A stretch of DNA of 10,582 nt from an uncultured Methanobrevibacter sp. (GCA_946611495.1 CAMODR010000022.1:1-10582); one strand, 5' to 3'; numbered from the stretch's first letter, positions 1-6,147 are shown. Made by a program: numbers and translations. The notes: generated by a model from the sequence alone, not told the origin.

Positions 1-52
1 AATATGTATCATCATCAGAGTTTTCAAAACCACATTTTGGACATACTTTCAT
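1..52 (-). CDS. N-terminal fragment of a zinc-ribbon protein (runs off the window)
   Basis: Only the first 17 codons are inside the window; they read MKVCPKCGFENSDDDTY. The CPKCG knuckle at residues 4-8 is the typical first half of a zinc ribbon, as found at the N terminus of many small archaeal zinc-ribbon proteins, so the rest should carry a second CxxC. The start is well supported: on the minus strand AGGGGTGAT precedes the ATG with a 4-nt spacer (TCTC), matching the archaeal GGTGAT Shine-Dalgarno type used by other genes here. It follows topA on the same strand after 231 bp and probably has its own promoter (see 94-104). The function cannot be named from 17 residues. Confidence 0.7.
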   Translation of the reverse strand, partial: MKVCPKCGFENSDDDTY

Positions 53-62
53 GAGAATCACC

Positions 63-87
63 CCTAATATTGATAATAATAATTAGG
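63..87. repeat. Inverted repeat in the leader of the zinc-ribbon gene
   Basis: CCTAAT (63-68) and ATTAGG (82-87) are perfect inverted arms separated by 13 nt. They lie between the candidate TATA box and the Shine-Dalgarno sequence of the minus-strand zinc-ribbon gene, over the expected transcription start. An operator is possible. A six-base arm in AT-rich DNA can also arise by chance, although the paired GG/CC ends make it stand out from its surroundings. Confidence 0.3.
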
Positions 88-93
88 ATTGGC

Positions 94-104
94 AATATAA
101 AAAG
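94..104 (-). promoter_or_regulatory. Candidate TATA box for the zinc-ribbon gene
   Basis: On the minus strand the sequence reads CTTTTTATATT, 42 bp upstream of the ATG at 52. A start site about 25 bp downstream would fall near position 70 and give a leader of roughly 20 nt containing the GGTGAT ribosome binding site. This is inferred from motif and spacing only; AT-rich spacers give many weak TATA matches. Confidence 0.35.
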
Positions 105-190
105 TTTTCTAAATGAATTTATAAAAAAGTTTAAAATTAAGTATTAAAAAAAAGAAATTGATAGATTAAAAATAAAAATAAAAGAAAATA

Positions 191-265
191 AATAAAAAAA
201 GTAAAAGTAAAAGAAATAATGAATAAAAAAAGTAAAAGTAAAAGAAATAATGAATAAAAAAAAGT
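191..265. repeat. 31-bp tandem repeat downstream of topA, about 2.4 copies
   Basis: Copies begin at 191, 222 and 253 (period 31). The first two are identical over the full unit and the third is partial and decays after about 12 bp. The unit is almost pure A with scattered G and T (core AAAAAAAGTAAAAGTAAAAG), so the minus-strand transcript is rich in T runs. It begins to the left of the topA stop codon at 284 and does not overlap a gene. Confidence 0.8.
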
Positions 266-283
266 TAAAATAAAAGAAAACAA
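191..283 (-). terminator. Candidate oligo-T termination region after topA
   Basis: Immediately downstream of the topA stop the minus strand carries successive T runs of 7-8 bases, repeated by the 31-bp tandem units. Archaeal RNA polymerase terminates at oligo-T tracts without needing a strong hairpin, so tandem T tracts here fit a terminator region. No GC stem is seen. This is an inference from composition and position. Confidence 0.4.
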
Positions 284-2506
284 CTATTTAGCCTCAGACC
301 TTACAATCTTTTTAGCCTTAGCATTTCCTTTTACGTCTTTTTCATTCTTTTCCTTTCCAAGATTATTAAGCTCTTCTAGTGAGCAGGTAAAGCGACATCT
401 TGGGAATCCAGAGCATCCTACAAAGTCACCATATCTTCCAGAACGTTTTAATAAGTCTTTACCACATTCAGGACATACTCCAACGACTTCAGGAGCCCTT
501 CGTCTGCTTACATCCTTACCACAATGAGGGTCAAGACAAACATGATCTCTGCCTTTTCCACTTTGCTTCTTAATGGAAATCATAGGCAATCCACAATTAG
601 GACATGTTTTCTTTAGAATATTAGCTCCTTTCGGCAAGGAATAGGTAATCTTACATTTAGGGAAGTTAGAACAGCCTACAAAGGTGTTCTTATTTCTTGG
701 AGAGTACCTCTTAATCAATTTGCCTCCGCAAGTACACTCACCTACAACATTAGTTTCCTGATAAGCACCATAAAGCTTTTCACCAATATTCTTTTTGTTT
801 TGGTTGATTTCACTTAAAATGGTTTTTACTTCCTTTTCACCATTTTCAAGAATCTGTTCTTTAGTGAACTTATCTTGAGAGATTCCTTCAAGCTCTTTTT
901 CAAAGCCACGAGTCAACTCTTCACTTGTTAGGTCATTACAGTACTGCTTTAATGTATCTATCATATTAATACCTAAAGGCTTGACTTCAATCTTCTTGCC
1001 TTCAATGTATTTTCTATCATATAACTTAGCAACAATGTCTGCACGTGTAGCCTTTGTACCTAACTCTCTCTTTTCAAGTTCCTTAATAAGAGAAGCCTCA
1101 TTATAACGAGCAGGCGGCTTAGTTTCCTTTTCCTCTACAAGAATCTTATGAATCTTAAGCTTATCGCCTTTCTTGATTGGAGGGAACTGGTCATTTTCCT
1201 GTTTCTTGAATGGATAATGCTTTAGCCAACCTTCATAGGAAACTCTTTTTCTTGAGAATACGAATTTCTCATCAGCCACATTCAAAAGGGTTTTCATGGT
1301 TTCCAATTTGGAATCTTCAGAGAATACACTGATAAATCTGTAAACGATTAACTCATAAATCTTTGCCTCATCTGCAGACAAATTAGATGGCAATACGCCA
1401 GTAGGGTGTATAGCAGGGTGAGCTGCATCTGTCTTTTTACCTTCATTAGGCTTAAGAGTAGCAGGCAAGTCAATTATATGCTTCTTAAACTCAGGATCCT
1501 TAGCAAGGCCTGCAAAAATGGTCTTGAATTCCAAAGACTCTGGAAGTTTTTGAGATGAAGTACGTGGATAGGATGTATATCCTCCAACATATAGGTTTTG
1601 AGCTGCCACTTGAGTTCTTTTAGGAGAGAAACCGAATACAGTGTGAGCTTCAGATTGAAGACCTCCTAAATTAAATGGAATAGGTGGTTTTCTAACAGTT
1701 TCCTTAACGCTTACGCTACTGACATCAGCATCTGCCCCTTGACATTCAGCATATATCTTTTTAGCTCTTTCTTCATCAAAGATCTTGCCTTCAACATGTT
1801 CTGCTATAATGTCATAATCAGATTTGGCTTTGATTTGCCAGTAAGGCTCTGGTACGAATGCTTGAATCTCCTTTTCCCTATCTGCCAAAATTGATAAGGT
1901 TGGAGTCTGGACACGACCTACAGATAAGCTGATGTATCTTGAACTTGATGTTCTCACTGCTCTCATCAATGCAGAGGAAATGTTCATACCATAATAATAG
2001 TCAAGCATATGCCTTGCAATACCTCTGTCAACCTGATGAATATCTATATCAATCAAATTCTCATAAGCATCAATGATGTCTTTTTTAGTCAAGGTTGAAA
2101 ATTTCATACGGGCAGCTTTAGCTTCAGCATTATTGCCGCACGCATACTTCAATGCATTATATCCGATTAAAGTTCCTTCCACATCGTAATCGCAAGCATG
2201 AATAAACTTATCTGCGCCTTTTGACATCTTTTTAATTGCATTAATGTAATCTCGAGTATACTTTTGCTTTTCCACTTCATAAGCAGGAACCCAAGTCAAA
2301 TCAAAACCTAACCTATCTCTAGAGCTAGCAGAAGTTAAGGAATATAAATGTCCTACAGCAGATAAAACAGTGATCTGTTTACCGTCCCTTTCTAATTCCC
2401 AATAATTAATCTTTTTATTGTATCTTTTCTTTTGGGCATTTTTAGAAAGTGCCTTTGCTATCTTCTCAGCAGATTTTGGTTTTTCTGAAATAATTACCTC
2501 ATGCAT
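284..2506 (-). CDS. topA: DNA topoisomerase I (type IA), archaeal form with three C-terminal zinc ribbons
   Basis: Relaxes negative supercoils by single-strand passage through a transient 5'-phosphotyrosyl link; it acts on chromosomal DNA. From the chosen start the protein has 740 residues. The Toprim domain begins at MHEVIISEKPKSAEKIAKAL and contains the metal-binding DYDVEG at 106-111. SVGRVQTPTL at 195-204 is a conserved type IA block. YTSYPRTSS holds the catalytic tyrosine at about 313. The C terminus carries three four-cysteine ribbons: C591/593/612/618, C635/638/657/662 and C678/681/698/704. A start 48 bp upstream (2554) would add a hydrophobic LLKFFLLL extension absent from the family. 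The ATG at 2506 is preferred because minus-strand GTGAT lies 3 nt before it and the Toprim domain starts at once. There is no reverse gyrase helicase part, as expected for a mesophile. The last 15 or so residues are a lysine-rich tail. Confidence 0.95.
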   Translation of the reverse strand: MHEVIISEKPKSAEKIAKALSKNAQKKRYNKKINYWELERDGKQITVLSAVGHLYSLTSASSRDRLGFDLTWVPAYEVEKQKYTRDYINAIKKMSKGADKFIHACDYDVEGTLIGYNALKYACGNNAEAKAARMKFSTLTKKDIIDAYENLIDIDIHQVDRGIARHMLDYYYGMNISSALMRAVRTSSSRYISLSVGRVQTPTLSILADREKEIQAFVPEPYWQIKAKSDYDIIAEHVEGKIFDEERAKKIYAECQGADADVSSVSVKETVRKPPIPFNLGGLQSEAHTVFGFSPKRTQVAAQNLYVGGYTSYPRTSSQKLPESLEFKTIFAGLAKDPEFKKHIIDLPATLKPNEGKKTDAAHPAIHPTGVLPSNLSADEAKIYELIVYRFISVFSEDSKLETMKTLLNVADEKFVFSRKRVSYEGWLKHYPFKKQENDQFPPIKKGDKLKIHKILVEEKETKPPARYNEASLIKELEKRELGTKATRADIVAKLYDRKYIEGKKIEVKPLGINMIDTLKQYCNDLTSEELTRGFEKELEGISQDKFTKEQILENGEKEVKTILSEINQNKKNIGEKLYGAYQETNVVGECTCGGKLIKRYSPRNKNTFVGCSNFPKCKITYSLPKGANILKKTCPNCGLPMISIKKQSGKGRDHVCLDPHCGKDVSRRRAPEVVGVCPECGKDLLKRSGRYGDFVGCSGFPRCRFTCSLEELNNLGKEKNEKDVKGNAKAKKIVRSEAK

Positions 2507-2533
2507 ATTATCACATAATAATAAAAAAAATTT

Positions 2534-2608
2534 TAATAAAATTATAAATTTCAATTTGTAAAAATTTGCTATTAATAAAATACAAATTTCATTTTGTAAA
2601 ATTTGTTA
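2534..2608. repeat. Two imperfect direct repeats upstream of topA, each with inner dyad symmetry
   Basis: Copies at about 2534-2570 and 2573-2608 (offset 39 bp) share the pattern TAATAAAA..AAATTTCA.TTTGTAAAA.TTTG. In the second copy ACAAATTT (2582-2589) and AAATTTGT (2599-2606) form a perfect 8-bp inverted repeat with a 9-nt spacer. Both copies lie 30-100 bp upstream of the topA start, in promoter position. They could be paired binding sites for a regulator or a product of low-complexity duplication; the sequence does not decide. Confidence 0.45.
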
Positions 2609-2623
2609 TAATAATTTTAAATG

Positions 2624-2688
2624 AATTTCAAATAAAGCTTTAAAAAAAATTAATGGTTTTTCAAAATGAAAAAAAATTATTTGAAATT
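2624..2688. repeat. 12-bp inverted repeat enclosing a second hairpin
   Basis: AATTTCAAATAA (2624-2635) and TTATTTGAAATT (2677-2688) are perfect 12-bp inverted arms, 41 nt apart. Inside them TTTTTCA (2657-2663) and TGAAAAA (2667-2673) form a 7-bp stem with a 3-nt loop. Read on the minus strand, the inner hairpin is followed by eight T (2642-2649), so it could end the transcript of the small zinc protein. Alternatively it is an upstream element of topA. All pairs in the arms except two are A-T, so the structure is weak. Confidence 0.35.
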
Positions 2689-2875
2689 ATAAATATTTTA
2701 TATTCAATTTTAATATTTAATGTTTTCTATTTTTTGAAAAAATAAAAACTAAGTTAAGTCAAAATTGATTTTGATAAAAAGAAGTATCAAATATCTTTCA
2801 ATAAAACAAGTAAATATTAGGAAATTTAAGAAAAATGAATAATAATTTAATAATAAAATTGTAAATTAGAATATT

Positions 2876-3124
2876 TTATTCCTTTTTTACCTTATTATCC
2901 ATCATGTCTTCTTTATAAAATCCAAAGAAGTTTGTACAATAGCCACACATAGGATATTCGCCATAATGATAGTGTGCACCTTCATCAGAGTTCATATCAA
3001 ACTCTTTTCCACAAGTATAACAAGTTTCTATCTTTGCTTCTTTATCTGATTGAGTTTTTTCTTCCTGATTGTGATCTTCATTATTAATTTCCATATCCAT
3101 AATATCATCCATCAATAAAACCAT
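2876..3124 (-). CDS. Small acidic protein with a CxxC...CxxC zinc-binding pattern, function unknown
   Basis: I do not recognise a named family. The product is up to 82 residues: an acidic N-terminal third (NNEDHNQEEKTQSDKEAKIE), then CYTCG (C35, C38), a His-rich middle (H51, H53) and CGYC (C60, C63). This is a treble-clef or ribbon-like four-cysteine arrangement with 21 residues between the pairs. There is no signal peptide or membrane segment. The first ATG (3124) has no clear ribosome binding site. The in-frame ATG at residue 9 (3100) has minus-strand GGATGAT 3 nt upstream, like neighbouring genes, and would give 74 residues; residues 5 and 11 are further options. It is apparently monocistronic, lying between the phosphatase fusion and topA. 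Upstream is a striking dyad (3163-3198). It may bind zinc or act as a regulatory or adapter protein; that is a guess. Confidence 0.75.
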   Translation of the reverse strand: MVLLMDDIMDMEINNEDHNQEEKTQSDKEAKIETCYTCGKEFDMNSDEGAHYHYGEYPMCGYCTNFFGFYKEDMMDNKVKKE

Positions 3125-3149
3125 TCATAAAATTATCAATAATAATATT

Positions 3150-3160
3150 AATTATATTAT
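3150..3160 (-). promoter_or_regulatory. Candidate TATA box for the small zinc protein gene
   Basis: The minus strand reads CTATAATATAA here, about 26-36 bp upstream of the first ATG and about 50-60 bp upstream of the alternative start at 3100. A start site about 25 bp downstream would give a near-leaderless message for the first ATG, or a leader of about 25-30 nt containing GGATGAT for the second. The dyad at 3163-3198 lies directly upstream of it. Confidence 0.3.
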
Positions 3161-3162
3161 AG

Positions 3163-3198
3163 TATACAAAACTAGTTATTAAAAGACTATTTTGTATA
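3163..3198. repeat. Strong dyad (9+4 bp stem, one bulge) upstream of the small zinc gene
   Basis: TATACAAAA (3163-3171) pairs perfectly with TTTTGTATA (3190-3198). Inside, after one unpaired C (3172), TAGT (3173-3176) pairs with ACTA (3186-3189) around a 9-nt loop. The 13 paired positions make this one of the strongest inverted repeats in the window. It ends 38 bp upstream of the first ATG, just upstream of a TATA-like sequence, which is where an archaeal activator or repressor would bind. Confidence 0.5.
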
Positions 3199-3204
3199 GA
3201 ACTC

Positions 3205-3215
3205 TTTTGACAAAA
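3205..3215. repeat. Palindrome TTTTGACAAAA, copy 1
   Basis: An 11-bp palindrome (TTTTG, A, CAAAA) sits 81 bp upstream of the small zinc gene. The identical 11-mer, with the same preceding C, occurs at 6257-6267 in front of the CYTH gene's nearer TATA candidate. Confidence 0.35.
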
Positions 3216-3359
3216 TTAAAATTTGAATATATTATAAACTTAGACTTAATATTATTTAAATTTTAGTTATTTAGTAATTTTAGTTATTTAAGTAATACTA
3301 AAAATCACTTATTTAATAAAATAAAGATTATTAAATTAAATAGAATAAAATCAGTGCAA

Positions 3360-3501
3360 TATATAAAAATAGATAAAAAATAAAGAAAATTAAATAAAAT
3401 AAATAAAAATAGAAAAAAATTATTAAATTAAAAAAAATTAAAAAAAATCTAAATTAAAAAAGAATAAAAATAAAATAAAAAATTAATTAAAAAGAATTTA
3501 A
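3360..3501 (-). terminator. Candidate oligo-T termination region after the phosphatase fusion
   Basis: Downstream of the stop codon at 3502 the minus strand is a run of T tracts of 5-8 bases broken by single A, G or C over about 140 bp. No hairpin with GC pairs was found. This matches the oligo-T signals used by archaeal RNA polymerase. It is an inference from composition. Confidence 0.4.
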
Positions 3502-5304
3502 TTAATTAATATCATATTTTTGTAAGAGTAAAAGCTCTTCAGTAGATAATTTTTTACCGTTTTTGAATTTATCGAAGATAGCTTCAGCTCTTTCTTTTTC
3601 TTCACGATTTTTCTTACCAGGAGCATTGCTAGATTTTTCAGGTCTGCGCCTTCTAGATCTGTTGCTTCCTAATTTTTTATTGATAACATGAATTTCACTT
3701 AAAATGCCTTTAAATTCTTCATGTTTAGCAGAAGCGTTTTTCCTAGCTTGGATGAATAATTTGTGTGCTTCATCAGCAGCAGTTCTTATTTCATCGGTTT
3801 TTCTAAAGTAAGAAAGCATTTGTTCGTGAGCTTCTTGTGCTTGTTCAGAAAGTTCGACAACTTTAGCGTGATACTCTTCAGATTTTTTCTTGAGTTCAGC
3901 AGCTTCTTCTTTAACTTTGTTGTCTTCTTTGATTTCTGCAAGTTGTTTTCTTAAATCGTTTGCTGTTTTAACAAGCTGATTTTCTTTTTTGATGTCTAAA
4001 ACTCTGGTTTCAATGATCTTATCAATCTTTTTGATTTCAGTTTCAATCTTGATTTTATCTCTTTTACCAGAAGACCATTCGAGATTTTTGATTTCTTCGT
4101 TTACTTTATTACGTGCTTTCTTGTTTTCTTCAACTTGTTTGTTGATTTCATTACGTTGGTCTCTGTATTCAATAGCTTTTGCTAAGTTTTCTTTTAATTC
4201 AGAGTTTAATTCATCACGGATTTTACGTTGTTCTTTAGCTTCTCTGTTGAAAGCTTCTCTTTCATCAGCAACATTAGCGATGAGTTCTTCCCTTTCGTCT
4301 TTTTGAGCTCTGACTCCTTCAATGGTATCAGCTAATTCAAAATCAACAGGTTCTGGAAGAGAGTTTTTCCTTTTAGATTTTTTAGGTTTTTCTTCTTCAG
4401 CTTCTTCCTCAGCAGCTTCCTCAACTACTTCCTCTTCAGCTTCTTCCTCAGCAGCTTCCTCAACTACTTCCTCTTCAGCTTCTTCCTCAGCAGCCTCTTC
4501 AACTACTTCTTCTTCAGCTTCAACAACTTCTTCTGCTTCTTCTTCAACTACTTCTTCAGTTGCGTCTGCAACTTGTTCTTCTTGATTTTCGACAACTACA
4601 TCAGTAGATTCAACTACTTCAGTTTCAATTTCAACTTCTTTATCCACGTCAGCACCCTCTTCAGTGTTTTCAGAATTTAAGTTAATAACGACATCTAAGA
4701 CGTCGGTAAGATTACGGGTTTCTACAATAATATCTGCATTTTCTTTTAAAGCAGGTTTAGCATTGAATGCAACACCATAACCAGCAGATTCAATCATAGA
4801 AATATCATTAGCTCCATCTCCAACAGCAACACATTCCTCTAAAGAAATGTCTTTGTCTTCAATGAATTTAGATAAAACATCTAATTTTGAACCAGATACT
4901 AATGGTCCAGTAACTTCACCTGTTAAGACCCCGTTTTCTTCAACAAGTGAATTTGTGAATACATTATCCACATTTAGTTTTTCCTTAATAACATCGGCAA
5001 TTATATTAAAACTGCCACTTATAATAGCTACATCAAAACCATTTTCCTTTAATCCGGAAATAGTTTCTTCAGCACCTTCCATTAGAGGCATTTCATTAGC
5101 TAATGTTTTAATGTCTTCAGTAGAAGCTCCTTTAAGAAGCTCAACTCTTTTCTTAATGGATGTTTCGAAGTCGATTTCACCTTGCATAGCTTGCTCAGTG
5201 ATTTTTGCAATTTGATCTTCAATATTTACCAATTTTCCAATCTCATCTATGCCCTCACCATCAATAATAACATTATCTAAGTCAAATACTACAAGTTTAA
5301 TCAA
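3502..5304 (-). CDS. serB: Phosphoserine-phosphatase-like HAD domain fused to an acidic repeat linker and a long coiled coil
   Basis: Residues 1-210 resemble archaeal phosphoserine phosphatase (phosphoserine to serine): motif I DLDNV (D8, D10), the substrate-site E17 and R53 equivalents, motif II SGS (96-98), K140 and GDGAND (162-167). In place of DxDST, motif I has NV; V is allowed in the general HAD pattern. Residues 214-305 are an extremely acidic Glu/Ala/Val linker ending in three VVEEAAEEEAEEE units, then basic KPKKSKRKNS. Residues 330-545 are a charged heptad-like coiled coil similar in style to archaeal COG1340 proteins; SRRRRP and a final amphipathic helix close the 600-residue protein. 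Stand-alone SerB is about 210 residues, so this is a fusion. The TTG at 5304 is chosen because minus-strand GGTGAT (5309-5314) lies 4 nt before it; TTG 5316 lies upstream of that site. It begins 13 nt after the tbp stop, so the two are probably cotranscribed. Confidence 0.88.
   Translation of the reverse strand: MIKLVVFDLDNVIIDGEGIDEIGKLVNIEDQIAKITEQAMQGEIDFETSIKKRVELLKGASTEDIKTLANEMPLMEGAEETISGLKENGFDVAIISGSFNIIADVIKEKLNVDNVFTNSLVEENGVLTGEVTGPLVSGSKLDVLSKFIEDKDISLEECVAVGDGANDISMIESAGYGVAFNAKPALKENADIIVETRNLTDVLDVVINLNSENTEEGADVDKEVEIETEVVESTDVVVENQEEQVADATEEVVEEEAEEVVEAEEEVVEEAAEEEAEEEVVEEAAEEEAEEEVVEEAAEEEAEEEKPKKSKRKNSLPEPVDFELADTIEGVRAQKDEREELIANVADEREAFNREAKEQRKIRDELNSELKENLAKAIEYRDQRNEINKQVEENKKARNKVNEEIKNLEWSSGKRDKIKIETEIKKIDKIIETRVLDIKKENQLVKTANDLRKQLAEIKEDNKVKEEAAELKKKSEEYHAKVVELSEQAQEAHEQMLSYFRKTDEIRTAADEAHKLFIQARKNASAKHEEFKGILSEIHVINKKLGSNRSRRRRPEKSSNAPGKKNREEKERAEAIFDKFKNGKKLSTEELLLLQKYDIN
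4396..4512 (-). repeat. 39-bp in-frame tandem repeat, three copies, in the acidic linker
   Basis: Copies at 4396-4434 and 4435-4473 are identical. The copy at 4474-4512 differs at three bases, all synonymous. Each encodes 13 residues (VVEEAAEEEAEEE, residues 267-305 of the fusion). Less regular Glu/Val blocks flank it on the N-terminal side, suggesting growth of the linker by repeat duplication. Confidence 0.9.
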
Positions 5305-5308
5305 ATAT

Positions 5309-5314
5309 ATCACC
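5309..5314 (-). promoter_or_regulatory. Ribosome binding site that fixes the TTG start of the phosphatase fusion
   Basis: The minus strand reads GGTGAT, then ATAT, then TTG ATT AAA CTT. This is an exact match to the last six bases of AGGAGGTGAT, the complement of the usual archaeal 16S rRNA 3' end. It lies between the tbp stop (5318-5320) and the TTG at 5304. Confidence 0.75.
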
Positions 5315-5317
5315 AAA

Positions 5318-5863
5318 TTATATTAAGTCCAATTCGCTAAGTCTAGCTTTAGCGTTTTCAACACCTAACCTAGCGTCTTGTTTGGTTTTTGCACCGGTAC
5401 ATACTACTTTACCGGAACCGAATAATAATAAAACTACTTTAGGATCAGATAAACGGTAAACTAAACCTGGGAATTGTTCAGGTTCATATTCAGTGTTTTC
5501 TAATTCCAAAGCAACTGCTTCTAAATTTAATGTGGATTGTAAATTTGCAGAAGCAACAATATTTTGAATTTTAATATCAAACTCATGAGGAATTTCAGTA
5601 TCAATTTTTCTCATAAGATCGACTGTCTTTTTAATAGCTAATTTAGAATCATCGATAGATTTAGCGCCAGTACAAACGAGTTTACCAGAACTAAAAATCA
5701 AAGCTGCAGTTTTAGGGTCTTGAAGTTTAAAGACTAGACCTGGAAACTGTTCTCTATTAAAATCGACACCTTCTAATGCTTCAGCAACTTCAGTAAGAAC
5801 GATATCTTTACCAATGCTAGCAGAAGCTACAATGTTTTCAATTTTTATATCAACATCGGTCAA
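5318..5863 (-). CDS. tbp: TATA-box binding protein (TBP), general transcription factor
   Basis: Binds the archaeal TATA box, bends it and, with TFB, recruits RNA polymerase. The 181-residue length is typical of archaeal TBP. It is two direct repeats, about residues 4-90 and 95-180, each with QFPGLV, an SDPK or QDPK turn, and SGKxVCTGAK. The four DNA-intercalating phenylalanines are present as two pairs 17 residues apart: F40/F57 and F131/F148. There is no long acidic tail. The start is TTG at 5863: minus-strand GGAGGT (5870-5875) lies 6 nt upstream, and the reading from this TTG gives the usual short N terminus MTDVDIKIENIVAS. The phosphatase/coiled-coil gene follows 13 nt downstream. Upstream is a 456-bp spacer shared with the divergent CYTH gene, with the best TATA match at 6021-6030. 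Confidence 0.97.
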   Translation of the reverse strand: MTDVDIKIENIVASASIGKDIVLTEVAEALEGVDFNREQFPGLVFKLQDPKTAALIFSSGKLVCTGAKSIDDSKLAIKKTVDLMRKIDTEIPHEFDIKIQNIVASANLQSTLNLEAVALELENTEYEPEQFPGLVYRLSDPKVVLLLFGSGKVVCTGAKTKQDARLGVENAKARLSELDLI

Positions 5864-6020
5864 TTATATACCTCCAAATCAAATTTAAAAAAAGTAAGTA
5901 AATATTTTAAAAAATCAATATAATTTTAGTTTTACAAATGAAAAAATCTAATATAAAAAAACGGTAAAATTAATAAATTATTTAATAAAATTTTTACTAA
6001 TAAAATATATTATTTAAATA

Positions 6021-6030
6021 GTATATAAAG
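6021..6030 (-). promoter_or_regulatory. Candidate TATA box for tbp
   Basis: The minus strand reads CTTTATATAC, the closest match to the archaeal TTTATATA consensus in this spacer. It would place the start near 5997 and give tbp a leader of about 130 nt. A second, weaker candidate (TTTTTTATATTAG, about 5948-5960) would give a leader of about 65 nt. Confidence 0.35.
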
Positions 6031-6064
6031 TTAATTGAAAAATTTTTAAAAAATCATAAAAATA

Positions 6065-6105
6065 TTATGAAATAAGGCAAAAGTAATAATTTTATTGTTT
6101 CATAA
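6065..6105. repeat. Inverted repeat in the tbp/CYTH divergent spacer
   Basis: TTATGAAATAA (6065-6075) and TTGTTTCATAA (6095-6105) pair over 11 positions, with one G-T wobble, across a 19-nt loop. It lies between the tbp TATA candidate and both CYTH TATA candidates, where a shared operator could act on both genes. It is mostly A-T pairs, so chance is a real alternative. Confidence 0.3.
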
Positions 6106-6147
6106 AATAAAAACAAAAAATCTTAGAATAATTTTTTAAATAATAAG

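Larger units (their letters stand above)
2507..2875. other. Gene-free spacer between the small zinc protein and topA
   Basis: This 369-bp AT-rich stretch has no credible ORF on either strand. It should hold the topA promoter and leader on the minus strand and the end of the upstream small gene. Several TATA-like sequences occur and none stands out. Its recognisable structure is the direct repeat pair at 2534-2608 and the nested inverted repeats at 2624-2688, listed separately. Confidence 0.6.
3125..3501. other. Gene-free spacer between the phosphatase fusion and the small zinc protein
   Basis: This 377-bp spacer has no convincing ORF. The part near 3125-3215 is the probable promoter of the minus-strand small zinc gene and contains two dyads. 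The rest, especially 3360-3501, is nearly pure A with some T and G on the plus strand and fits the termination region of the phosphatase fusion. Confidence 0.6.

Noticed and set aside
191..265. CRISPR-like array
   Set aside because: The repeated unit is directly tandem without spacers and is low-complexity A-rich sequence.
2507..2554. N-terminal 16-residue hydrophobic extension of topA, suggesting a signal or membrane anchor
   Set aside because: It comes from an upstream ATG without a ribosome binding site in the AT-rich leader; the Toprim domain begins at the ATG at 2506, preceded by GTGAT.
4396..4512. Non-coding satellite or CRISPR
   Set aside because: The 39-bp units are in frame, contiguous and synonymous in their differences, so they are a coding repeat.
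3763..5215. Several plus-strand open frames of 63-122 codons (3763-3954, 3989-4306, 4322-4585, 4847-5215)
   Set aside because: They are antisense to the phosphatase/coiled-coil gene. Their Ser/Phe/Thr-rich composition is the complement of its Glu/Lys-rich codons, and none has family resemblance.
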